A stretch of 64,000 nt of DNA. Source: Apophysomyces variabilis (Eukaryota > Mucoromycota > Mucoromycetes > Mucorales > Mucoraceae). Under the pieces are notes generated by a model. It saw only the letters and a list, made by a program, of their open reading frames with translations, was not told where the DNA came from and searched no databases. Of the stretch, positions 32,939 through 45,315 are shown piece after piece. The stretch spans positions 12,197 through 76,196 of the forward strand of contig MZZL01000037.1 in the NCBI GenBank assembly GCA_002749535.1, in the 5' to 3' direction. A program made the translations under genes and the position numbers. The stretch's first letter is position 1. Every line of letters begins with the position of its first letter.

Positions 32939-35900
32939 AAGCTTAAGAGATTTGGTAAAGACAAGACCATCTCTACTGCATTTCAAACAAAAGAAACAAA
33001 TATCTGCCCATCTTACTATTAGACATCTTTACATTAAACATCTTAACATGCTTCTGCAGCATTTTGCACTTTTGACGACCGTTATAAAGTAGAGGAGTTC
33101 CTGGATGAAAGGATAAATCTTACTACATAAGCGAATCCATGCTTGTACTAGATAAAACAATAATTAATCACAAAGCTGAAGATGTAGTTATTGACATTGT
33201 GTGTCGAGGATGTATTCACTACCACTGAACTCTTTTGCTTGTATGAACCTCATGGCATTACTGGTTGGCAACTATCAGCATACCTTTCTTTTTTAAGAAT
33301 AGAGTTGGAGCTCTTGACAATAGAATACTTGAGGTATTTCATCCAACAAGGCAGATACCTCAAGAGTACGTCTGCTGCAACTTATGGTTAGGAATTGGCT
33401 TGCGATCTTGGATCTTTGCTCGTTTTTTTTCTTGAAGCACTGTTACATTTCTATTTAATCTGGCATAGAAACCATCTGCAAGTAAATCCCGATACATTTT
33501 TTCCTTTTTAAGGTTGTAAAAATCCCAGGAACTGCTACAGTGATCCTACCAAGACTTTGTCGAGTACTGTTACTATGAGTACCAGCTCGATCGTTTCATG
33601 TTACCTTTCTGTGTTTTGAGTTCCAAACATTCATCTGCATCTATTCGGAAGTAGCTTGCAACCAAAGCATAGAATAGAATTTACAATTGTTGAATATATC
33701 GAACAAGGACTATTGTTGACGCCATAAGACCTTTTCATTCGTGAATCTGCGCAGGTTCCACTTGTGCATATGCATAAAATTGGTAATACTTTTGTGACGA
33801 CATGGAGACTGTGTAGAGCTTCAGCGGTAAACGCTCGTTTCGGCGCGGTTAATATCGCGTAGGTTCTAGCAGTGCGCAGTTGTTGTGTTTGCCTCTGCTT
33901 TCCTATGCTTCGAGCGTAATAAAACGAGGAAAAGGGATCTCGCAACCATCATTCAACCTATTAAGCATGCTCTAAAGCCAAGAGGCTCTGAAAATAGCCT
34001 GTACTTGCAAGCCAATGTCAGTGACAGATCGGTCAATAACTAAAGTCCCACAATAAGAAAAGAACATCACGGGAACATCCGACTTGCGTCAAATCCTTGA
34101 CTTTCCCTAACGTTTCCGTGGACTGTCCTTCCCACTGTGTCCGTGCCTCTTTCCTGGCCTTTTAGGAGGCGTTTTTGGGTTGTCGATCGCAAGCTGCGTG
34201 TATCTCGTGGCTTCATACACAGTTAAACCATTTCTTCAAATCAATCTACATTTAGTTAACATCGTTATTGAGACCAAACGATAAACACGGCAAAAAATAT
34301 AGTGAAAGTATAGTATCCCTACCAATTCCAATGCAAAGTGGTTGGAACCTAGGCAAGGATTGACATTGACAAGGACTTAGACTACCAAAGAAATACTATA
34401 CAGATGATTTTGGCAATGGAAAAAAAACATGGAAAACCTATCGAACGCTGAAGTTAGTGCGGGGTTACTATATTTGGCTTCTGCTATTTCTGTTTATAAC
34501 CACATCATCTTATCATTTCCTCGTTTCATACTTGGAGGCAATCAGGCTATGGTAGCAGTTGCAGGTTCATCTATGCATTACCAAGATTGTTGTAATTATG
34601 CAAGTGTTCAAGCATATCTGACCTTCTTCTGTCAGTTCAAGTAAGAGCTTTCTCCTTTGCTTTCGCGTATTTCGAGATCAACCTCGCCCCAACATAGAGT
34701 TAATAGTAAACAGATGATACAAATACGGACATTTTCTCCTATCAATATGTGATAGCCACAAATGTATGATTCACTAGTTCCAGATTTCTGTTATCGAGCA
34801 GACCTTCTACGAATTAATCGGCAACAATCGTCGTTATTTCAACAAACAACGATGTTTACCTTTTCAGTCTTCAGTTTTGTTTCATCCCAAAATGGTCCCA
34901 ATAGAAATTAAAGTTTATTACACATGTAGGATAATTTCACACTCTTTTTGTCTAGCTTTTAGCCCGCATGACTTTTAACTCGAACCACGTTGTTTATGCT
35001 TGTAACATTCCTATATCGAATAGGTAAATGACGTAAAGATGATGCTTTACCCATTCATGGTGTCACTCAATTGTATGTCCCTCAAGTCTCCGGCAGTTGT
35101 AGTGCCTTGAATCCTCTGCGGTGCGTTCGACACTGGTGCGGCACCTACTTTTGGCGTACACCAGGCAATTTCGTTCTGGTAAGTAGAAGACCTTAAATTA
35201 TCATCTCATGTACATAATTTGATCTATCCTTTATAACATTAAGATCCATTTTTTGTTGGCGCAGTAGAGTCAAAGTTTAAGTAATTGAGCATGTTCCCAT
35301 AAATCCTCATATGCTTGTTAAGGCATTATTCACCAGCGATTCCGACGTTAAGGACATTATAATTCTATCAATCGGGATACCGAAGGTATACAGGCTTGTG
35401 CGCCGCTCTAGCAACTTATTCAATTAGCAGATCTATCATGCATCAGTCGCAGAGAAAACCAATATAGATGTATTAATACAAAGCGGGTCCGACATAAGAA
35501 GGGCGAGCGTAACTAGCGACGGTTCTTTATCTTGGATATAATGGAAAGGAACTGTAAATAAACAACCTACAAGCTTGCGGAAGGACCCACATCTGGTGAT
35601 ACCACGTACAGCACAAGGAGGTGTCTTGTGCACAACCTGCTTTTAGGCTTTTCGGAATTGATTGGCAAAAGTCACACACGGAATCTAGACCATGCCTAGT
35701 AAGGTAGAGCTCATCCGAACCAGTAGATGTTTACGGACTCCTCAAGAGCTTAGCAACCAAGAGACCACGAGACACAGCAAAAAGATAGAAGGCAATTTTT
35801 GCTACTTGATGCTGTTATCCAATATCCAAACCAGAGTCGTTATTATTATTATCGTTGCTGGTTCCATATTTTAATTTGATTGGTGGATCCGAGAACAAGT

Positions 35901-37553
35901 GAAAGTTTTCGGAAAGGAAAATGTCACTGATCACTTTTGGAGCAAGTGAACTTTGTGAAACACCCAGGAGTTAAAGCGTTCTGAGGTATATGTGTGTTTT
36001 GAGCACAAACGACGAGACCTTTCAAACTAGAAGGACCATAAAATGAATGGATCCTCATGGTGACTGACCTTTGAGAATCCGCTTTAGTTATCTTAGTGAT
36101 AAAGTTCATAGCGTATTATTTTTGCTCCTTAAGAAAGTTCCCTATTCAATACTTTAGCTGTCAATATAAGAACATGCCTTAGAACGGCCAAATCAGTGGC
36201 AGCAGAAATATCGCGCTCCATAAAGACCTCATATGGCTACAAAACAGCTGCATCGACAACCGTACAAGCAAATCATATGAAAAAAAGATCAAAGAGATAC
36301 ATATTTACTATTACCCATGTTCTGTGTCAAGTCTAACGAGTCGAAGCCGTGTTAGACATGGTGTTTGTGATGAGCAACTGTCTAAGTAAGGCCAGACCTT
36401 TTGTTGAACAAGCTTTTAAACACAGCTGCGTCTTGAGTAACACCGTCTTGAGCAGGTCGCTTTTGACAGTGTGTAAAGTGAGGAGAAATACAAAGCAAGC
36501 TGCCTGCGGTTTGCTGACGTTTTTAATGGAGGGAGGAAGTTTACTTCATCGGAATATGTAAAATCATTCTTCCATTTAAGTTTCTCGATATCCTTTCTTT
36601 GCCATGGTGTCAACATATTTCCGCTTATCAGTTAGGATATAATGTTGGTGCACACAGATCATTGTTTTATTTCTTTCATTGATCCGGTTTCTCTTTGTGC
36701 AATAGAGCGATACGGTATGTAAGTTTCAGGCTTTTAGGCAAGCAGGGAGACCATTTGCACCGCATGATCTAGCCCTTTTCTTTCTGGCCATGCAAGTTAG
36801 TAGATCGTGTGTGAGATGGTCCCTTTAGGAAATGATTGATAGTGTAATTTGATCAATGATGCAATAGTGTTCTTGGCATGTGCAGGTTTTGAACTAGTAC
36901 AAGAAACACTTTTATCAGATATGCACGCCAGGACGGGGCAGAAAAAAAAGACCGATGGTAACTAAAAGATGAGAGTGTTCCTGTTCGATTGTCGAAGCTA
37001 TTTTTTCTTTTTAGGATAATACGCTGCGTCGTGAGGTCATGCATCTGTATTTTAGAGCAACTGATGATTGGTGGGACAGGAAAACGAATGCACACAAGTA
37101 CCTTTCCAGTTGTACAAACACATCTCTCTCACTCTGACTCGATTTTCTGTCCTACGTTTGTTTCATGAGAATTCAGGTATAAGCATGAAAATGACGTTTC
37201 TCCATCCTAGGAAGCGGAGTAATGTTTTATAGATTATATAATTTCCAATTGGTAATAGACAATCGTACAATTCCCAACCTAAAACAGCCCAACAGAACAA
37301 AAGAAAAACAAAGAAATTGTTAGTTTATACACACATATCTTGCGATCTATTTTTTAAAGGAAGGCATAGCTAAATAGGTAGCTTTCTTTTAATGAAAAAT
37401 AGAGAGAGAGAAGTTGCTTCTTGTTGGTACATGTGCATAGTAAGGGGAAAAAGAGAAAATAGAGATTTGTATGTGCATGGTGAATGGGTAGAGAAAAACA
37501 AGCTGTCTTTTTTTTTGCCTTTTTTTAGAGAACATTAAAGAAGTAGGTAATGC
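32939..37553. other. Gene desert, 4.6 kb
   Basis: Only short, composition-driven frames on both strands. No tRNA, LTR termini, tandem array or recognisable transposase was found by eye. The last ~300 bp are the likely 3' UTR of the bHLH gene. It may hold untranslated RNAs or old transposon sequence beyond recognition. Confidence 0.4.
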
Positions 37554-38969
37554 TTATGGAGATGCAGATGTTTGGAGATGCTTCAGTTTGCCACAGCTCA
37601 AAAATCGTTCCCGAAAAGCAGTTTCCTTGCCAAAATCTTCGTCGGCGGGAATATTGAGACTGGGTGCGTCAGTGTTGTCGACCTTGTGCCAGTCATGGAG
37701 AGGGTGTTCTTCGTCCGTGACAGGCATGACAAGGGCGGGGGCACTGGATCGATGATGATAAGGCATGTTATTTACAGGGTGACGAGGTGAAGGTGGACCA
37801 GAAGATGGAATAGATATCGAGTTATAGGTGTTGTGTTTCTGTTGTTCGGTCAGGCGAGAATAGAGGGAGGAGGAGTGTTCTTGATGTTGGGTGTCAGAGG
37901 GTATCGACAGTGAGGGTGTGCTCGATCTGGTAATGTTGTGTTTTGCCAGGAGCTCCTGCTGCAAGCGCAGTTGTTCCTGAAGGATTTCCAATTGTTTTTG
38001 CTGGTTCTTATGGGCCATCAGGGCAGCGACGGCCTCCGGCGGCAAGTGATGATGGTTCATTTCGGTGGATGTGGATTTTCTCAGAGTCGGACGATGGACC
38101 AGGGCCGCCATCCGGCCCTTGACCTCGGCCCTCATTTGGAGAGCGGCCAGCCGTTCTCGAAGGCCTTTGTTACGCTTCTCGAGATGCTTGATGTAATCCA
38201 CTGCCTTGAATAGAATGGTGCTTTTGGAGTTATTAATATTTTTCAGTGTGGGAATGATCTCGGTCAGGTCTTTGAATCCATTGCGAATTGTATTACGACG
38301 CTTTTGTTCTGATGCAATGTGGTTTGCTCGTTTCTCTTCTTCCGTCAGTAAATCACGATTGGTCTTGCTCCGCTTGGTCAGAGACACCCGTCGAAGCTCG
38401 TGCTTGCTATCCGCGGAAGGGCGTCGTTTGCGGTTGGGTTCCAAAATAGACACCGTGCTCTCATGATTGTTGTTCTGAAAAGAGCTTTATTAGCATATTA
38501 ATCCTGACCAAGGGCTTGTTATTTGAATCTTTTTTTTTTTTTACCTTGGGAAGGTTTAATCGATCCTTTTCCAAATTTTCTTCTTCTTCTTCTTCATCGA
38601 CGATAAACGAATTTAAAAACTCGCCAAAGGTCTTTTGATCATTGTCATTTAATAGTGTGTTTTCGGGGATATCTTGTTGCAACGTCAGATACGGGTCTAT
38701 CTCAAATGGCACCTGGATGGAAAGGCCTGGATCGAGCCCCGTACTAAACTGGAAATCTAAAATCCAACGCGGATGAATAAAAATAAAATAAAAAAGTGCC
38801 TCAAAATGGCGCATTACCCACCTTCGAATGCACATGGTTCCTGCAATTCATCGACATCACCACATAGACTAGATACTGAATCGCGACCAGAATATAGCGA
38901 AGGTGGGTTATCACTATTAATGCTGGTGATGCTGGCAGGTTTGCGAGGCGTATTATCGTACTCCATCAT
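37554..38969 (-). CDS. bHLH transcription factor (Max/Mlx-like basic region)
   Basis: Model complement(join(37554..38474,38545..38756,38822..38969)), 426 residues, introns of 70 and 65 nt. Exon 1 is Ser/Pro-rich; exon 2 is acidic, ending in a Glu run. The bHLH lies at about 165-230: RANHIASEQKRRNTIRNGF carries the His-Glu-Arg E-box triad, helix 2 is STILFKAVDYIKHLEKRNKG, followed by a leucine-containing LRERLAALQMRAE helix. Just N-terminal is a basic stretch (NRKRRPSAD; LTKRSKTNR), a likely nuclear signal. The downstream half is Gln/His/Ser-rich with a coiled QQKQLEILQEQLRLQQELL helix. Family role: dimeric E-box binding. It lies 600 bp downstream of, and on the same strand as, the GATA-factor gene. 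Confidence 0.87.
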
Positions 38970-39573
38970 CGAGTGCGCATCCAATTGAACAAAGAGAACA
39001 AAAAAAAAGGAAAAAGAAACAAAGAAAGGAAAAGGAGAAGAGGGGAGAAAAGAATAGAAAGGTGGAGAGAAGGAAGGAAAAGAAGCGAAATATTGGGGTC
39101 AGTTCATTTTTACACAACTCTTCTTGCTAATTGGCTTGACAAATGCTCACGAAGTTTTTTGCACATCACACATACACAACACACCCATAACTCCGCTTTC
39201 TAACCCCCCATCAAACTTGCCATTTTGGTATAAAGCTTCCGCTTCACTTCTTTTCATTTAGGGTGCCCATGAATTTCCATTGGGTCGCACCTTATTCAAG
39301 GAGTCCAATGGGGGGAACCCGATTCTGCCCGGCTCCTTTGATTCTCCGCATATGGTTTCACATGGAGCGGTCTTTATTTTCCCCACGAGAAACAAGGGAA
39401 TGTGGGGAAACAAGGAAATAGAAAAAGAAAAAAAAAGTGGAGAGAGGGCTTTTTTCTTGGCCAGATCGCTCTTTTCTGACACACAACAAACGATGTAAAA
39501 ATAGGGACTCGTTCTCTCTTTCTCTCTCTCTTTTTGTTTCTCATATATACGCAACCTGAAATGCACTTTTTCC

Positions 39574-40524
39574 TCATGTTGCAAGAGGAATCTCGTGCAT
39601 TACCTTATTATCAACATGCATAATACGGTCTAAGAGGTTGATCATAGAAGTCAAATGACTCACATCGCATTGTAATTGCCGGCGCTGGTCTTCCAACCCT
39701 TGATGGCCAATCCACGACCGGATGGGCGGTAAAACTGTGGGGGTGGTTGGGCTGGTGGGTGCGGGGTTTAATAATGCCGCTATATTGGAGGAGGATGATT
39801 TCATCGGTGGCGCTGGCTGAAACATCGACGCGGTCTCCGGTTCCACGGTTGGCGGGGCCAGTGGCGACAAGGATGAATTTGATGGTTGGGGTGTCACACG
39901 GTTGCGAACTTTGGGCATTAACCGCTTCATCATGATGGGGCGATGCACCCGGTGAAGCTTGTAATAGAGTCCGCAGGCATTGCAAATCGTGTGATCCTCA
40001 TTATCTCTTCTCCACAATGGTGTGCTGGTGGTTTGGCAATTAAAACACACCGGTTCCGATAGGTCCATGGGAGGAATGTCTCGTGGTTTAAGGGGTGTAA
40101 GAGAAGCTAGCGTCGGCCTAATTTTGTTCGACGGAACACATAGTTGTTTCTTGACTGGCCGTTTTAGCCATCGTGGTCGGGCTGTATTGCGTGCCTTGAG
40201 GTACAAACCACAAGCATTGCATATGACTTGACCTGAAGGTGAACGACGCCAAAGCGGGGTACGGGTTGTCCCACAGTTCGAACAAGACGGAGTGTTTGCT
40301 AGGCTTCCGATGGCCGGATTCGCAGCACTGGAGCTGCAGGGCTCAACAAGGTGTATGTTGGCGGAAGCAGCAGACACGTGTCTTGGTTCGATGCCAGTTT
40401 CCTGGGCTTCTACTAAATAATGATTTCCGGCTTTAGGTAAGCGGTCAGACGTAGGACACTTATGAAGTGCATCCACACTGCAGGCGGCCGACGGCTTGTT
40501 GTAAGAAGGCGACTTGACCGTCAT
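39574..40524 (-). CDS. GATA transcription factor with two zinc fingers (SRE/Fep1/GAF2-like)
   Basis: Intronless, 316 residues. Both fingers have C-x2-C-x17-C-x2-C spacing: finger 1 at residues 81-105 (TPLWRRSPSGQVICNACGLY then LKARNTARP), finger 2 at 160-184 (TPLWRRDNEDHTICNACGLY then YKLHRVHRP). The tails KARNxxRP after finger 1 and YKLHxVHRP after finger 2 are those of the fungal iron-responsive repressors (SRE, SreA, Urbs1, Fep1). These proteins repress siderophore and iron-uptake genes by binding (A/T)GATAA. The inter-finger region here keeps a single Cys (residue 129) instead of the usual four-cysteine block. The C terminus has a coiled segment (LEDQRRQLQCDV...MINLLDRIM), as in Fep1. Confidence 0.85.
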   Translation of the reverse strand: MTVKSPSYNKPSAACSVDALHKCPTSDRLPKAGNHYLVEAQETGIEPRHVSAASANIHLVEPCSSSAANPAIGSLANTPSCSNCGTTRTPLWRRSPSGQVICNACGLYLKARNTARPRWLKRPVKKQLCVPSNKIRPTLASLTPLKPRDIPPMDLSEPVCFNCQTTSTPLWRRDNEDHTICNACGLYYKLHRVHRPIMMKRLMPKVRNRVTPQPSNSSLSPLAPPTVEPETASMFQPAPPMKSSSSNIAALLNPAPTSPTTPTVLPPIRSWIGHQGLEDQRRQLQCDVSHLTSMINLLDRIMHVDNKVMHEIPLAT

Positions 40525-41454
40525 CGTGATGGAAAGGTTACTGATAGATATCCTCTGTTTCTTTTCGTTTTCCTTTTTTTTCTTTAGTTCTTTTAGTTTA
40601 TTTAAAATAAGTATACACTGGGTAAATCGTTCGTGCGCAACAGGTAAGGAAGAAGAAAGAAAAAAGATAAGAGGCGAAAAGGAGAGCAGACGTTAAGAGG
40701 AAGAAAAGGGAAACCAACCTGTTAGGTTTTTTTATTGTGTTTGTGCACATTTCTAGCTGAATTGCGATTCGTTGGTGATAAGGTGACGAACCTGATAGGA
40801 CAGCGATAAGATCGGCACTAGAGTTCAGAAACCCACTGAGGGAAAAGACTGACTTTCTGATATGGCTTATCCTTTTTTTTTTTCTCACGAGCCTGAAATG
40901 CTGTTGTCTGCCTTTAGTTCTGTGTAGACTGTGCCAACTGGGACAGTCGATCAGTAGCTAAATTTATTTCATCCAATTTTTGTAACTATATCATTAAACA
41001 GAGAGTACAGTTCGATGCTATAATTATAACCTGACTATGTTGTCAGAGCAGTATATCCTTACATACACAAATTTTTATTTACTGACAGACATCCCATTCA
41101 GCTCAGACTAGTACTCCCTTCAGCAGGTCCTCAAATGTACTGAATGTTTAGATTCTTGCACAGACTTATGAAATATTTTTTGGCGGAATTCCACATTTAA
41201 TACCGCAGCTTTTTAAAGTTTACTGCTATTGACTTGTGGCTACCATGTCAAATCATCCCCATTTTTTTCTTTTGTAAAACGAATACATATACTTAAGTAG
41301 AAACTCGGCGGAAAAAATCGTGCTGCTTATCAATGATTAGGACATTGCGTTGTTTGAAATATTAATGCATCAGTCACCGTAGTTGCACACTGTTTTCGAT
41401 AGGCGGTTTATGAAGATGAGTACCTTGAAGAGCTGGGTAAGGTTGGAAGACATG
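40525..41454. other. Spacer between GATA gene and Fanzor element
   Basis: 0.9 kb of AT-rich sequence: the GATA-factor promoter side, then sequence flanking the element insertion. No gene was recognised. Confidence 0.35.
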
Positions 41455-41625
41455 TACAGTATCTCCCAAAGATAGTTTCACAAACTAGGAAAATCGAAGT
41501 CGCAGTTCAGTGGAATTAGATGTCGCAACAAATGAAAAAAGAAAAAAATTCAATGCCGTCCTTTTTCTACTTAGCTACCGCTTTACCTCATTTTAAAAGT
41601 GCGTCCACATCCTTGAGCTCTCCCC

Positions 41626-42303
41626 ATGCCCACTGTTAAACAGTCAAAAGCAGAACTCGCTGCTGCCAAGGCTGAAATTAGTAGGCTCAAACAACACAAC
41701 GCTTCACTTCTTGAGATGATTGGCTCAAGTTTTCCTAAATGCCAAGTCTGTTGAATCTATTTCCTCTAATACAACCCGTCCATTCAATCCACGTGCCTAA
41801 TACATATCGATATCTCCGCAAAAGCTATCCGTCGCATCAAGGCCCCTGTCCGGCCTGCTGTCGCCCGCTTCTTCCTTGCAAAAAGGCTTTTTTGATACTC
41901 ACACCATTCCCCGATATTTTTCCATCCCCCTCAATTTTTATCAGATTGATCTAGCCCGGGCGGACACAATTATTATTTTTGCGCTCATTTGAACCACTGA
42001 ATAAACCCAAGAAACTAGATAGTGCTACATTGAAATTCACTTAGCTCGAAAAAGAAAGTAATCCACAAACCTCTATAAGACGCATCCAGAGTCTGTAAGC
42101 TAGAATAATGACATATCTAATGCTCTTAACAACCTATCCCCTAAGGAAATCGACTTCTTAATATCAGAACTTGAGATGTACTGCGAGTTGTCAGGATGTC
42201 CTACTTGCAAAAAGATCATTAAAGGGGATTTTATGTATTCTTGCACTTTTACTGCAGTGAATATGATCTGGGTGGGCGTTTCAACCATTATTCCGTTTAT
42301 CTA
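41626..42303 (+). pseudogene. Decayed accessory or 5' coding region inside the Fanzor element
   Basis: An ATG at 41626 opens MPTVKQSKAELAAAKAEISR, a coiled helix, and stops at 41752-41754. Coding-like pieces continue in shifting frames: RIKAPVRPAVARFFLAK near 41840, and a final stretch NALNNLSPKEIDFLISELEM ... CPTCKKIIKGDFMYSC ending at a TAG (42301-42303). Several stops and shifts separate them. It could be the 5' part of the Fanzor gene or a separate element ORF; the C-x2-C is the only motif. No family is assigned. Confidence 0.4.
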
Positions 42304-42556
42304 GCAGAAAAAACGCCAATGAAAAGCATGTCGCCTACTTGTTTATTTTTCTTCACATGTCGTTTTCGTTCTTTTCCCGCCATTTTCTGTGAGCATGAAG
42401 TATTTTTTGATTCAAGGTAGACATTGAAGTATTATTGATGGGAACAGTACACCGAGTTATAAACTACATCCACACGTGTAATATTTATGTAACATTCCAT
42501 ACAAGTCCGTTGTACAATGAAATGGAAATGACATAAACTATGTAAACTTTGTTCGG

Positions 42557-45246
42557 ATGCACCCAAAGAACATAGTTTACAACTTCAAGGACCGTTACTG
42601 CGATTATCTTCGATTGCGACTGAAAGAAGTGGCTCGAGTACCAGTTGGTTGGCCTGCTCCAGATCAAGAAAGATTTGACGAATTCATTCAAGACATTATT
42701 CATTATGTTCATGACGGAATTCAACATCTAGCTGCACAGGAACGACAGCCGAGGTTCCAATACATCGCTGAAGCTAATATCCGCGAACAAGTCAACAAGT
42801 TTGTGACCAACATGGTGAATCGATACAAGAACTCCATTGAAGCATTTGATGAAGACAGGTGCCGACTTGAAGTTGAGAATCATGCAACGGTGCCCCCAGG
42901 ATGGCTAAGAAACAGGGACAAGCTTACCACTGCTTTATTTCAACAAATATGGGGCATGTCGGTCGATATTAGCGAAGCTGGTGCTGATCAAGAAGATTTT
43001 GAAGAATATGAGTAAGATCAAGAGGAAGAACGTCAAGCAACTGGCGACATCCTTGCTGGTTTAGCAAACGACGTTCATACCCAGATTGAAGATTTCATCA
43101 CCGCTGAGCGCAATCTCCAAGTAAAAGGCATTCGAGTGTCCGAGGTCAATCTGTCCGAATGTCTTGGTGAGAATGGGAGACAAGGAACAAACGGTGGTAA
43201 CAATGATGAAGAGAGCGGTGATGAAGATGACGAGGATGATGTGCTCCTCTGAACTTATGGAGGCAAACTTTCCAGGGCAAAGGCTGCAAGATTGATCCCG
43301 TTTATGATCTATTTCCTGGAAAGGCGAGAAGGTAATTCCCAATCTTTCGTTTTATGTCCTCTCCAAGCACATCATCATATCGCTATCCCTTTCAATCTTT
43401 CCTTTGCGACAACTTTGCTCTGAGCATTTCTCTCGTCCTATTATTCAGCAATTGGAGCAAGAATTAACAGCTGGTCCCAATGATCGACGCATTGCTGAAT
43501 TGACAAGAGGTAAGTAGAAGTTATTAATTGTATGTAGTTGAGCAAATTCACTTATATTTCAATTACAGAGAGAGACAATCTACAAAATGCATGTGAAAGA
43601 CTCCAGGGCATCAAGAGCAGAGATCCATTCAGCGCACTCTTCGATATCCGTCGGCAAGCTACCATTACAAGAGACGGAGGCGTTGATGTCCGAGACCGGG
43701 GTTACATGCGATGGTTGAACCAGCGAATACCAGGCAATGAAAACAAGCTTCGTTTCTCTCGACGTCGTGTCTTTCGCACTGACGGTGTTCGCCTATATTG
43801 TATATATAATGATTGGCTCAGGTTACGTCGTGGAAATACTACATGCAAGTATTTGACGGAGATCAGACGAACAACAAGAGAGACGTTGAAGGACACATGG
43901 CAAGCCGGCTCATCTAGGGATCAGTACGATTATCTCCAGCATTACTATGAGGTAGTTTGGTCTGGACTTTGGAGAAGTATGTGCTGCTGCTAGTGTGTTC
44001 CGAACGAGGGAGCCTGGACTATACGGTTCCCAGCTCACTATCAAGCGAGGCTATCTGTATGGCAGAACTATTCCAAACCGCGACTGGCTAGAAGCTCGCA
44101 AGGCTGCCAACAACATTGACGACATCGAGGCTGCTTTAAGTGAAGGATCACCACGAAGCACTATGACAGATATCGGGAGTACCTGCGACAAGTCAAGACA
44201 AACGAGAATGGTCTTCGGTTATGGAAGTTTTACTCCAACCGATCTGTCCGTCGCAGAATCTGGGACAATGTGATATCTCAGAGATCGTGTCTTGACAAGG
44301 CTTGCTACCTCATCACGAATCAAGCTAGGCGTACTTTCGACATGAATCACGAAATGGATGATAATCGTAGACATGTCGATGAGCCTCGTCTTGTCTACGC
44401 TTTTGGCTTAGACGGGATGAGTCGAAAGTCAAGACGAGGGGGTTTGGCGCCTATGGACCACAAGATTGCCAATGCTTTGTACCGGAAGATCAACCAGAAG
44501 AATCGAAACAAGGACAGACAACATGCCGACGTATGCAGTCGAATCGATGAATATCTCACATCGAAGGTATGTTGTCGCTGTTCCAAGGAAGGTCAAGACC
44601 GAGGTGTGGACTTTTTGCGACGACCTCCTACGGCATCGGTACAAGACAGAGCTCGATTGGAGAACGGTCAGGAGAAAGTGCTGCGCGTAGTTCAGTGTGC
44701 GAACTGTGATTGTACGTTCCACCGGGATGGTAATGCAGCAGACAACTAGGCTATCATTGCACGATACATGCTACAGTTTCAGCAGCGTCCTCGTTGGTTC
44801 GTCCGTCCGTCAAGGCGTCTGGAAGCGGCTGGCGAAGAGGAGGCGACGGTGATGACTGATCGTGCAGGGCTTCAACAGAGAGCTAGTGGTGGAGAGGTGA
44901 CGGAGGTGCCTGAGATTGCCGAACCTCGACGACACCCTAGCAAAGGATGGCGGTGACTACCCCTCTAGAAGAGTGAGCTAGTGGCCGAGAGGTAGCGGGG
45001 GCACAGGAGGTGCCTGGGATTGCCGAGCCTCGACAACGCCCTAGCCAAGAAGCGGCGGTGATAACCCCAACTGCACGACTTCGAACAAGAGCCAGCCAAA
45101 CCGAGACTATGGTTGAACCACCCAGGTCTCGCAGAGGAATCAGCCGACGAGAAGAAGAAAGACCAGAATCGTCCCGAGCTCCTTTAAGGCGATCTGAGAG
45201 GCAGCAAGCAAAAAGGCAGAAAAGGATCCACGAGTCAAGTGGATAG
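42557..45246 (+). pseudogene. Fanzor-type (TnpB/OrfB-like) RNA-guided nuclease pseudogene B
   Basis: The N-terminal helical region begins MHPKNIVYNFKDRYCDYLRL. After two in-frame stops (43013-43015 TAA, 43250-43252 TGA) it continues through RLIPFMIYFLERRE and a central region with RVFRTDGVRLYCIYNDW. RuvC-I reads FGLDFGEVCAAASVFRT (about 43955-44005), reached only through a frameshift near 43955. A second shift near 44150 leads into LWKFYSNRSVRRRIWDN. The catalytic end is DEYLTSKVCCRC (44546-44581), VVQCANCDCTFHRDGNAADN and a TAG at 44747-44749, with AIIARYM beyond it. This C-x2-C ... C-x2-C ... RD-x-NAA-x-N order is the OrfB zinc ribbon plus RuvC-III signature. Active Asp and Glu positions look intact; the stops and shifts make it non-functional. 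Confidence 0.8.
44881..45067 (+). repeat. Imperfect tandem duplication in the 3' part of the Fanzor gene
   Basis: Two copies of an 80-90-bp unit, 44881-44961 and 44976-45067, both running from AGCTAGTGG through GATTGCCGA(A/G)CCTCGAC to GCGGTGA. They encode related Pro/Glu-rich segments (EVPEIAEPRRHPS and EVPGIAEPRQRPS). The duplicated tail precedes a basic, Arg-rich C terminus ending at 45246. Confidence 0.6.
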
Positions 45247-45315
45247 GGCTTTTACGCCCGGTATTTAGTAAGTGTCATTGAATACTATTGTTATTTTTCT
45301 TCTATTACTCATCGA

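Noticed and set aside
42557..45246. Explaining the stops in Fanzor B by introns
   Set aside because: The two early stops lie within continuously protein-like sequence without suitable GT-AG pairs, and the RuvC-I and linker changes need single frame shifts; decay is simpler.
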